A stretch of DNA of 64,000 bases from Chamaelirium japonicum (Eukaryota; Streptophyta; Magnoliopsida; Liliales; Melanthiaceae), in contig OX393550.1 in NCBI GenBank assembly GCA_947650365.1, positions 49,647,594 through 49,711,593 of the forward strand, in the 5' to 3' direction. The number at the start of each line of letters is the position of its first letter. Position 1 is the stretch's first letter. The notes below the pieces were generated by a model, which ran no database searches, was not told the DNA's origin, and saw nothing but the letters and a program-made list of their open reading frames with translations. A program made the position numbers and the translations under genes. This document shows, one piece after another, positions 12,134 through 23,100 of the stretch.

Positions 12134-12892
12134 GTAAGGGTGCAGTTATTCGACTAAGGCCCAATATCTGTCATGTCTATTTATGTCTTTGGCACAGCAG
12201 CTGTTGGCTCACTCGGGTGTATCTGACGACAGTTTCATGTTGATGAGGTTTTGAGTTTGGATACTTACATTGAGGAAGGAGTAGGCTGTATTGAATCATG
12301 GAGATCTTGGAGATCATCTTTTTCTGTTCCTTTTCTGGGTTTCTACTTTGATTTCACTCTTTATCATGCTGTGAGTATTTCAAAGTGTTCCAAAGCATTT
12401 AATTGGGGGTACCATGTTTCGTTAGGCAGTGAAATTGTTGCAAAGTAAACTTAATTGTTGGGACAGTACAGAGTATAGGGTCCTATATGTAATTAAACCC
12501 TTTCGAGATACTTTGTGTTCTAGAGAAATCTTGTATGGTAGATGGGTTTCTAGTAAAAATTTTTAGTTGTTGGGGTGTTGTAATTAATAAAAGTTACTGG
12601 GGTTAGATTAAATAGAGGTAGATTGAAAGAAGCCTAGAATAGTCAATGAGGAGGTAGTGCGGAGCCATTCTTGTACAAGCACTGTCAAGCAGAAGCTGAG
12701 ATTCTAGTGAATGAAGTGCTCTCTAGTTCTCAATAAAAATCCTGTTTTTTATTTTATGAGAAATCTTGTGTTTGGTGTGGGCCCCTATAACTTTATTATT
12801 AATCATTAGGTCCCTAACAATGCAAGAGGGGGAGAAGCCTCTCTCTCTCTCTGGTGCCACTATTGATGAAGCAGATTCGTGAGGGGTAGAAG

Positions 12893-12894
<2 letters not shown>
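12131..12894. other. Sequence 3' of TIM21; no further gene seen
   Basis: Probably 3' UTR and spacer. AATAAA-type motifs occur near 12580 and 12731, but I cannot tell which, if any, is used. Confidence 0.4.

Positions 12895-12943
<49 letters not shown>
12895..12943. repeat. (TC)n microsatellite
   Basis: About 24 TC units abutting the start of the MITE at 12945. Confidence 0.95.
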
Positions 12944-12944
<1 letters not shown>

Positions 12945-13132
12945 GGGTAAAAAACACAGATCCCTTGTAGTTTAACCGATTATCACTATAGATTGAAGAA
13001 CATATCATTTTCACCCCCTTCTGAAGCAAGTTTGTGCAGGGATATAAAAACTACAAGGGGCATTTGTAGGGTTTTTAGCATGAGGGGATAAAAGTGATAA
13101 TAGTCAAACTACAAGGGGTCTATAATTCACCC
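12945..13132. mobile_element. Foldback MITE with GGGTRAA ends
   Basis: GGGTAAAAAACACAGATCCC on the left and the reverse complement of GGGGTCTATAATTCACCC on the right share the core CCCTTGTAGTTT. The left end abuts the (TC)n tract. I found no clean target duplication. Confidence 0.75.
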
Positions 13133-13390
13133 TTTTTAAAACAAATGTGCTCTTCGAAATCGAAGTATTTTTTTTCATATGTTGGACAATATTGAATAGT
13201 TGTTTCTGAAAAAAAGTTGCCCAATAAAGGCATAATTACTTGAATCATCATCATCCAAATATTACTCTATTAAGGTATCATCATCATCATCCAAATCTTA
13301 CTCTAATAAGGTGCCATTGACAAAAATTCTTTGATAGCCTGTTAATGGCCCTGAAAATCTAATTGTGACAATTTGGTGTTGGTGTGTGTG

Positions 13391-13393
<3 letters not shown>

Positions 13394-13457
<64 letters not shown>

Positions 13458-13470
13458 ATATGCATCCCAA

Positions 13471-13554
<84 letters not shown>
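13394..13554. repeat. Two long (GA)n tracts in a duplicated context
   Basis: GA tracts at 13394-13456 and 13481-13554, each followed by GCATATGCAT and CATCCCAAAC, so the tract plus flank was duplicated in tandem. Reading frames through it are artefacts. Confidence 0.95.
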
Positions 13555-13555
<1 letters not shown>

Positions 13556-13639
13556 ATATGCATTTGCATCCCAAACTTGGGAGGAACTCAGCTGTTGTGT
13601 AAAAGAGCAGCAGCAGGTTTACAATGAGTAGATTATTAA

Positions 13640-16609
13640 CTATGAGTCTCGTGGGGATTGAGCCCTCATCCATCTCCGAATGCCCGCGCCAACCACCTTC
13701 ATGTCCTCCACCTGTTTCAAAGAAACAATAAACGTTATATTTGCGTTTGAGACCCTCAAGTTCTCTATATATGAAATTGGGACGCAATCCTGTGAGCTCC
13801 AGACCTCCTCCTCTTCATTTCTTATCAGTCCGTGATCGAGCTCGCTCCCTTGCAACGGGGACACCGCCTTTTCCCCTATCAACCGCCTTTCCACTGGCCC
13901 CTACAGTCTCTACCTTCTTCTGCGCTCGGTCTGTTTTATATTTGCATTTGAGACCCTCAAATTGTCTCCCAAATTTATCACCAAGGTCCTTTTTTTTTTG
14001 AAAGGTAAGATCCTAACTTATTCCAATTCAAAGAGTAGACCCTTACTTCGAAAAAAAATTGGACATGCCATCCATTATATCAGGGAGAGGAAACAGGGAG
14101 AGCCCATGATTTCTCACGAAGAAAGAGGATATGTCCCCTCTAGGAGAAGTGGTGAAGGGGGGAGATGAAGAGATGCTCCCTCTGGAAGAAATAGAGAAGG
14201 GAGAGAATGAGCTGCCACGACTCGAAGAAAAGGGAGCTTCGGTTGGAGTTGGAAGTACCGAGGGGAACCCATCCCCTCGAATAAGAGTCCCAGCTCCAAG
14301 GGGCTAGGTTCCCTACTGAGGGGAACCCATCCCCTCGAAGAAGAGTCCAACTCCAAGGGGCTAGGTTCCCCTACTAAGGGGACATATCACCTAGGAGTTG
14401 GGACTCTTCTTCGAGGGGATGGGTTCCCCTCATTGCTTCCAACTCCAACTGAAGTTCCTTACTTGTTCTTCGAGGATTAGTACTTTCAATGGAGGTCTTG
14501 CTTCGATTTACACCCGGACCCCTCTTTCTCGAAGTTATGGCAGCTCATTATCTTCAATCTCCATCATCTATTTCTTCTAGAGTGCATCTTTTCAACTCCC
14601 TCATCCTCTAATTCTTCTAGAGTTCATCTCTCCCTGCTTCCACATTCCTGTCACACTCCGAGGCAGAAACACCATGCGAACAAAGCCTATCAAAGTAACT
14701 GCAAACACAAAAAAACTGCATGGAACCCCCGCTGCCGCACGCTGAAACAGTATAGAAGAATGGGTGGCATGTCCGATTTTTGAGAAATAAGGGTCTACTC
14801 TTAGTATATTAGGACCTTGGTAATAATGATGACAGGGATCATCTTCCCTGGTGTTCATGTTGATGCCATTACTATAGGTGAACCAAGGACCAGCTCAATA
14901 AAAGTTGAGGCCTAAGACGAAAACTCAATAAATACAAATAATATTAAGTGATTAACTATATCGAAGAAGAAAGATTTTATTTTAATTTGTATCTTAAATT
15001 CTCATTTTATATGGGATTTTAAATAGTTTTGGGACTTGAAGGCCTACCGTTCACATGGGGCCGCCTTAGGCGACTGCTTTGATGACATTATGGTCGAACC
15101 GGCATTGGGAGAACATTCGGTAACCAAGTGTTCATGTTGATGCCAAAACTATAAGGCTGTGTTCTTTTGGATGGAAATGAAGGTCGGAAACGAACCGAAG
15201 GGCGGATATGGCTTCGTTTTCGTCCTTATCCGTTGTTCTTTTGGGTTTTAATATGGTGGAAATGAATCCACCTTGGTAGATGATTTTAGCCGGTTAGGCA
15301 GACTTAGTTTTCATCTAAATTTTGGAGGGAATTCTTTCTCCACTCGACGGCAAAGGTGATTTCTGCACGAGAGAGATCCACTTCTCCAGCTAGGGTTTGG
15401 GCCATTTTTCTCTTTTCTAGCACGATTGAGGTGAGTCTTCGCTTGCTTGGTTGCCTTCTTAGTATCCGGCATGATCAGGCAAACTTTTGAGCCAACAATC
15501 TTGTTTTTTTTGGCTTAATCATGCGCTAGGGTTTTGCACTCCGGCCAAAACCGCAGCTAGGATTTGCATTCCGGCCAATTTTTCGGCACTAGGGTTTACA
15601 TTTCGATTATTTTTCCGGCTAAGGATTACATTTGAGATCTTTGTACCAGTTCATGCTTTATTTGATCTTTGTTGTTAATGTGCCTAATTTTATCTGTGTA
15701 CTAGTGATTGCTGCTTTATTGCATCAGTGAAAAATCTGATTTTTGTACTAGTGCTGTATTTGAACTTTGCATCAGTACACAAATGCTGGAATTTGATCTT
15801 TAAATCAGTGGATAAGTATTGTATTTGATCTTTAAATCAGTACATCATTTGATCTTTGTATAAGTGTATCAGCGCATGAGCATTGAATTTGATCAAGTGC
15901 ATAAGTGGTGTATTTGATCTTTGCTTCAGTGGATAAGTGCTGCATTTCATCTTAGCATCAGTGAATAAAACTGCATTTGATCATTGAATCGGTGTCTTAA
16001 GATTTATATTTTATCTTTGAATCAGTACATAAGTGCTTGCATCAGTAAAGTGAGAAGTGACTGTATTTGATCGTTGAAGCAGTACATAAGTACTGCATTT
16101 CATCTTTGCATAATGTTCTATTTGATCTTCACTTTTTTTTCATATGTTTTTCGTTTCTAATTCCTCACTTAGTTCTTCTCCTCTCAAAACAACATAAAAC
16201 TTAAAGTTTGCAAAAAATAAAATCTATTTTCATTTTCTTTAGTCTGTTCTTTAGTTACTTAGGAAATAATTTCTGCAGAAATTCTTTTCATGCCGTTTAA
16301 TTTATTTTGTTCTTTTAACAGAGAAATGAATGGAAGAAATCAAACACAGTGGAAATGTATTTTATTTTAGCGGGGAAATAAAAAGAGAATTTCTGCAGGT
16401 TTAGTAGGAAAATAATTTTCTTCCTGGTCGTCGAAATATATCCATCCGGAAATCCTCTTTCCATGATTTGATTGGCAAAAGAACGCTGAAAATTTGGACA
16501 GAAACCCAATTCCCGCTCATTAATCCGTTTCCGAGGTTATTTTTCGCGCAAAAGAACAGACCCTAGGCGTGCATCGGCTGATCCCCACCATCCAATTAGA
16601 ATAATGCAG

Positions 16610-16659
<50 letters not shown>

Positions 16660-16871
16660 ACCGTGCGTATGCCGGTGGACTGGAGTGCACCGACGCCGGC
16701 GGTGGCTCCGGCGCCGACGAAGAGGGTGGCGACGGCGAATGCCTTGAAGGGCATCATCGTGGCTCCGCTCTCCCCGCAGCCTCGCCGGAACGAAGCGATC
16801 CCCGCCGCCAGCTGCGCCGAGCTCGCCGCCGCCCACCACCACCAGATCCCACCTCCTTCCCCATCCACCAT
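13640..16871 (-). CDS. Conserved small plant membrane protein (93 aa, two exons)
   Basis: Exon 1 runs from ATG at 16871 down to 16662 (70 codons); exon 2 runs 13711-13640 (23 codons plus TAG). Both junctions are phase 0: donor ACG|GTTACT, acceptor TTTGAAACAG|GTGGAG. Exon 1 has a Trp-rich hydrophobic start (GGGIWWWWAAASSAQLAAG), then MPFKAFAVATLFVGAGATAG, a second membrane helix. Exon 2 continues VEDMKVVGAGIRRWMRAQ, the continuation I recall for this plant-specific small-protein family. I know of no firm function. The 2950-bp intron holds two inverted-repeat elements, and a (CT)n tract starts just inside the donor. The gene is divergent from the asparaginase gene. A single-exon reading would end in a meaningless Ser/Leu run. 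Confidence 0.72.
13975..14826. mobile_element. Inverted-repeat element with GAGGGGAACCC palindromes
   Basis: Ends TTATCACCAAGGTCCT and, in reverse complement, TTATTACCAAGGTCCT; the arms also share AGAGTAGACCCTTA and GGACATGCCA. The middle (14220-14450) repeats GAGGGGAACCCATCCCC and CTTCTTCGAG in both orientations. No clear target duplication. It lies in the intron of the small membrane-protein gene. Confidence 0.7.
15155..16563. mobile_element. Non-autonomous TIR transposon (~1.4 kb), hAT or Harbinger type unclear
   Basis: The left end GGCTGTGTTCTTTTGG and the right end in reverse complement, GGGTCTGTTCTTTTGC, are inverted repeats; GTCGGAAACG and CTCGGAAACG continue the similarity. No transposase frame. 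It carries the minisatellite at 15700-16110. The flanks read TAA and TAG, so a 3-bp duplication is possible but not proven. Confidence 0.75.
15700..16110 (+). repeat. Degenerate minisatellite (TTTGATCTTTGAATCAGT units)
   Basis: About ten imperfect units of roughly 35-45 bases built around GTATTTGATCTTTGAATCAG and CATAAGTGCT, inside the TIR element. Confidence 0.8.
16613..16657. repeat. (GA)n at the 5' splice site of the small membrane-protein gene
   Basis: On the minus strand the intron begins GTTACTCTCTCT..., so the CT run starts four bases after the donor GT. Confidence 0.95.
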
Positions 16872-16950
16872 ATCTCTCGTCCTCCACCACCTTCTTCTCC
16901 GATTGATTGAAGATTAGAAGAGTACGAGAGACTCTCTCCAATATCTATCA

Positions 16951-17004
<54 letters not shown>

Positions 17005-17194
17005 GGGTTCTCCAAACAACCAGACGGTGGGGCTTGGGCCCGATCACTGACGAATTTAAGAGCTGGGGTTGGGCCTCGCCGGCTAACCATAGCTTTATTG
17101 GGCCATATCAGCTTGGGCCTTGCTGGGCAGCCTCCGCTGTGGTATGCTAAAGCTTCGGCGCTGCTGAATCTGGTGCTTCAGGGTTTCAACGCCC
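16872..17194. promoter_or_regulatory. Divergent promoter region (323 bp) with (TC)n tract
   Basis: It separates the start codons of the small membrane-protein gene (minus) and the asparaginase gene (plus), so both promoters and 5' UTRs must share it unless there are upstream non-coding exons. A (TC)n tract lies at 16956-17001. Pyrimidine-rich tracts are common in plant core promoters and leaders. No TATA box is evident. Confidence 0.6.
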
Positions 17195-20100
17195 ATGGCC
17201 ATGGCTCTCAGTCTCAGACATCTCTCGCTCCTCTTCATCCTCCCATTTCCCATGGTGAGGATCCTTTCTTTCTTTGCTGTTCTTTTCTGCACTTTGGGCA
17301 GTTGGGGATTACTCAAACAACCCCATCTCTCCCCTTTTATCTTCCACGGCTTCAGGTCTCGGGGGCTGGGGACGGCACCGGCTCGGCGGCGTACCCGTTG
17401 GTGGTGAGTACCTGGCCCTTCCTCGAGGCGGTGAGAGCAGCTTGGCGGTCCGTCGACGGAGGGTCCTCCGCCGTCGATGCAGTGGTGGACGGCTGCTCTG
17501 CCTGCGAGGAGCTGCGGTGCGACGGCACAGGTTCGGATGCTGATCTTGGTCTTTTCATAGTTGGCATCACTGGTGGGTTTCTGATCTTGAATCAAGAACT
17601 CGTCGATTAGTATCTTGGGTGGTGGGATAAGGAATGAGAAGGGGACTTGAGGATAAGCAATTCAATGATCATTGAGAATTGCAAAGAACTGATATGCAAT
17701 GCATTTGTGGTTAATTCAAAGTTTCAAACTAATCTATATGATTACCTATGTAGGTGTATGATGAAGTTTTGATAGGAATGAACATAGATAATTGAATCAA
17801 GATTATGTTGATTAGGTTCTTGGGTTATGGGATAAGCAGATGTTAGGGAGTGCTTGGATGGCACGAGGTCGTGTCCCTGAGAGTTGGAGGTGAAGTTAGG
17901 ATAGAATTGTGCAAAGATCATAATTGAATGAGACCTCCTATTTACTCTAGGGCAAATCATCTTTCGGAATTGTTACAATATCCTCATATGAATTAGGCCG
18001 AAGGATACGTCTATAGCAAACATTTTAATCAAGATCTCCTCTAACGACTAATATTATGAATAAGACGGATGATCCACGGAACTTATCTTGCATAACATGC
18101 ACATACATCCACACACACTTTCTTAAGGTTTAGTTTTTCTAATGTATAACGTTAATGAGTTGTGTATATGGTATGTTGTGCCCTTGAATTATTGTGCACA
18201 TAAACTTTGTTGCACACTTTAGAATTGGTGGGACCATGGCCGTGCACTTGCGAACCATTTAAAATTTCGTCTCCAATAGTCTTGTGTCTGCATAGGGAAA
18301 TTCTTAGGGATGACAATGGGTCGGATTCGGATTTTAAATTCCTATTGCAAACGGGGTGGGTTCGGGACGGGCCTATTCAAAAATCATAAAAATCAATTCT
18401 CATACCCGCCCTAATGCCATTCCTAGAAATTTTGTTTGAGCCCACCAAAGCTAGCTCGGCACCCCCTTTATTTTTGGCTCATGACCCTCTTACATGGATT
18501 TTTAATGTATCATGAACAATCCAAAAATGCCCATGTCCCTAACCTCCAGCCCTCGTCACCACTTGCCGCCCAGTCGTCGTGCGTCACTTTCTCCATTCGT
18601 CCTCCTCATCTTCTTCTTCCCCCGTTGAAACTCTATTACCTCCCGTTGATGTCGGTGCCCACAGGCCAATATTGAAATACAATGTCGGTTGACACCCATC
18701 GACATTGCTGGTATCTTCTCCGATGCCTTCGATAGTCTCCGACCGAAATTGTAATGTTGATGCCAGTAGGTGCCAATCGACATTGCAAGGTCAATATTGG
18801 TTGCAGGCCACCGAGGGCATAGGAGAAGTGGACGACAATGTCGGTGGGTGCCAACAGACATTGTATGTCAATGTCGATCAGTGAGCACTAACATCAATGG
18901 GATGGAATCTCGAGTTTCAATGGGGAAGAAGCAGAAGAGGAGGAAGGCGATGGAGGTGACGGAGTGGATGGAAACGAGAGTTGGGATGATTGGAGGTTGG
19001 GGATGAGGGTATTTAGTGTGGCTGGGGTTGTTGTTAAGGGGGTGCCAATCTAGGTTAGGTGGGTTTCGAATTTCCCCTTCACTTAATATGTTGCTATGTA
19101 GCATGGAGAAATCTATAGAGTAGTTGTCCATAGTCTTGTTCGATACTAGTACTCTTGGGAGGGTGGGATACTCTTGTATATGCGTTTGATACTTCCAAGA
19201 TGTGTCCAGGATTTGAACTTTTTTTTTTGATGTTGAACTTATTATACAACACTTCTTGGATACAACTGCTATGTGTCCCAACACACCTCAAATGTTGGAA
19301 AATGCCTTTTTAGTATAACATGCAAGTATAATTGTGAGAAAATTAAATATTTTTATATAAATAATATCAAATATTTGGGATTCTAGGAAGGCAAGGGAAT
19401 TGGCCTACTTTAAGGGGGTTGAACTCCTCCCCAATGATGATGGGTGAATCGCATTAAATCCAACTGTGTGTACCATTGGGCGGTTGTGATGTCGGTTGTG
19501 CCACGTGGTGAGCATCGAGGGAGCCATCAGCAGAAAGAATTCAAACCCACTTGATGGTGATTGATGTTGTGGGTTTGGATAGTTTCTTTAGGAGTGGTCA
19601 AGGCCTACGTTTGTATTAGTTCGGTTCTTGAGATATGGTTCTAGTTGCATAAGTAAATAATGAGTCCAAATGTCTTGGGTACATTTGGTTGTGCGATTAA
19701 GCGATCCAAAACCGCTTTTAGGAGGCATAAGTACGTTTAAATGTGTTTAGTAACTTCTGAAAAGTGCTTTTAGGAGGCCTAATTGCACTTCTCACCAAAG
19801 TACTAGATCAAAGTTTTTCCAAAATCGCTTTTAGTAAAGCACTTTGTTAAAAGCTACCGTGCAGCCAAACCGATACCTTTGGTGTATTGGGCTATGAAAT
19901 TGATTAGGGTGAGCTGTGATGGTCCTATATGTTACCTTAGGTTTAAATAAAGGTCAAATTTTGGGTATCTACAGCTAAATTGTGTTGTAGCCAAAGGCAG
20001 CTTTTGACCAATGTGAGGCGATTGTAAAACCATTATTTTGTCTGATTTTTCTTCAGCTCAGAACCCATTGCATGATCATCCTCGCTCATGGTAAAATGAT

Positions 20101-23100
20101 TACACAAGTAAATATACAAATACTATTTGACTCAAACATCAAGCAACTAAAACTGTACCAAAAGATCCCAACCAATTCAAATTTAGGCTTTGAACTCTAA
20201 CATAATTGTAGATAATCCCACAAAATGAATTACCTTAACTAAGGTATTATGTTCTTAGACATGTCCAAAGCATGGTTCGAGGGTTTGTTTGAACCCAAAT
20301 CGGTTCAGATTTTGATTAATCCGAGCCATGCTTTGGACATGTATAAGGACATAAAACGCGATAAGAATTGGTTGGGACATGGCTTGGGACAATTCCGAGT
20401 AATGCTTTGGACTTGTCTAAGGACAGTTCAAATTTAATTTGAAGATTGCTTTCGCTAAAATAACCTTAATCAAAATCTGAACCGATTTGGATTCAAACAA
20501 ACCCTTAAACCCTGCTAGGGGTTCAAACGAATTTTCGCAACTTCCGACTTGAATTGCCCTTAGACATGCCCAAATCGGTTCATAATTCTGGGTCATAAGG
20601 TTATTTTATCAAAAGCAATCTTCAAATTAAATGTTGCTCAAAAGTACCATAGGAGACAAATTTTTGAAGATTTATTGCAGAGCTATATTAAATTTGATTA
20701 TGCTCATAAATCCTGATAAGAAAAACATGAACATAGCCGAAACCAAGGTCAACTTTGAACTCATCTCATGCATAGATATGACCCACTTAGAGCACGATAA
20801 TTGATGCAAAACTTTGATTTTTCTGCCATCAGATTATGTGATCATAAGCTGATCACATTGTGCTATCAAACAATAGATGTTTTTCTTCACTACTACGAAT
20901 GGTTTGATACTTTGATACAGTTTCATGTTCATGGTTTTAAATGTCAATTTTGATGTCGACTACGGCCGGTCAAAAAGGAAATTTGTTGATTTCCGGCCAA
21001 AAATGTCAGTGGAAATTGTCTCTTTAAAGGAAAGATTTCAGTGGGAATTTGTTGAGAATAGGTCAAATTCCAGTGGATTCCTGTCAAATACCGGTGTATT
21101 ATGAAAAAAAATTCCGTATGGATGAAAAGATGGAATTGTCCACTTAGAAAAGATAGAATATCCACTGAAAAAGATCAAAATTTTCAGCAAATGTCCCAAA
21201 AATTGCGAATGTCGGATTTTAGCCAAATGTCGATTTTGGCAGACATTTCGTGATGTTGAAATTGAAATTTGATACTTTCGAAACTTCGGACAATTTCTAT
21301 GTCGGATCCTCAAAAAAACAGACATTTCAATCATTTCTTTAGAATTTTGTTGATATTTGGTTCCATGTTCATGTTGTTCCACCATGTCATATTCGTGACA
21401 ATCACTATTGGATCTGATCACATGATTTCTTACTGGATCGTCCTAAAAGTAATGAAATGACCCATCTGATGCACTTCCTGGAATTATTTAGCCGAGTTTC
21501 TGTCTTGAGATTTTGGATGTCACACAGCATTGGATTTTGTTAAGAAGTCGTAACTTGAAAAGTGATTTAACATCTTTGATCTCACTACCCTCCTTTAGTT
21601 TCTGTCAAGGTTTATTGCATAGGTTTAAAAAGTGGGGATATTGTTTCCTACGTCAAAAGCCCAGGTCCCTTTTATCTTTCTGTCTTTTTGATTACCGTGC
21701 TTTGCATTTCTCTTGTATTACTATTTTCGTAACCAAATATGGTTTTCCTTAGGGTGATGATTAATACTGTCTGACCTGTGAGCAGTTGGACCTGGTGGCA
21801 GCCCAGATGAGAACGGAGAAACTGCACTGGATGCTCTTATCATGAATGGGGTAAGTATTCACCTATTTTCAAAGTGAAATGCTATTCAGCCTGAAGGTTT
21901 TCCCGATTCCGCTCAGCCCAATTGACGCGGCCGTGTACAAGTGGTGGGGGTAGATTTAAACGTCCCTAGGAAGATTCAACCACCACTCCTACTTAGCCAC
22001 GTCAATCAGGCTGAGCAGAATCTGGAAAACCTTCGGGCTGAATAGCATTTCTCATTTTCAAATCCTTGCAGAAAATTTTCTGGTTGAAACTTTTCCTGCT
22101 TTCAAACACATGAAATTGATGGTCCAGCACTTGTTCTGTCCAAGGACTTTGGTAGACAACAATGGAGGTCGGGGCTGTGGCTGCCATGAGATATGTGAAG
22201 GACGGCATTAAAGCTGCGAGATTGGTTATGGGGCACACAAAGCATACTCTGCTTGTTGGGGAGCAGGCCTCAGTCTTTGCTATTTCGATGGGCCTTTCGG
22301 GGCCTACAAACCTTAGCTCACCAGAGTCCATTGAGAAATGGATGAAATGGAAGGAGAGTTCCTGTCAACCTAACTTCCGGAAGAATGTCGTTCCTGCAAA
22401 TGGCTGTGGCCCTTATCATCCGAGTGATGCTGTATCAACTGTAGCCGAGAGCTCTTGTAGGCACCTCGCGGAGGTGGACAGCAAGCAGAGATGGTCTGTA
22501 GCCAACTTTTCGGGTGCTGTCAAGTTGAATTCCAATCTTATCGGTCGTGGTAACCATGACACAATTTCCATGGCAGTGATCGATAAAGTAAGTATAAATG
22601 TCTGGTCTGCTAAGATGTTAGTAATAATCCGTAATTTTTTTTAATGCTTCGTGTAGGTGGGACGAATTGCAGTTGGGACATCTACTAATGGTGCTACATT
22701 TAAAATCCCCGGCAGGTATGTACCCAGATGTTATCTATGATTTCCGAGGAATTTTACTACTACTTCCTAGCTTCTACTTTGTGTAGCCTTGTATGTTCAA
22801 AGCTTTCGCGATCAGTAATGGGACTCTTGATTCCAGGGTGGGTGATGGACCAATACCCGGCTCTTCAGCATATGCTGATGATGAGGTTGGCGCATGTGGT
22901 GCTACTGGGGATGGTGATATCATGATGCGCTTCCTTCCCTGGTAATGTGTTCAGCCTAATCTTCAGTTTTCCCTTATTCGGTGAATGAATGCGTCAACTT
23001 AAATGACCTAACCTAATTTTATTGCGCTGACGTTCATTCCTACATCCTGTGGTATTGTGCTACAATTAGTATGAGACTTTTGGCCCTCCTGTATATTTTG

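Noticed and set aside
13735-13968. Two copies of TTGCATTTGAGACCCTCAA as target duplications of a transposon
   Set aside because: At about 20+ bases they are too long and too imperfect for a known target duplication, and the sequence between them lacks inverted ends; probably a small local duplication.
17095-17610. Long frames opposite to and overlapping the first asparaginase exons
   Set aside because: Shadows of a GC-rich coding exon; only the spliced plus-strand reading matches the enzyme family.
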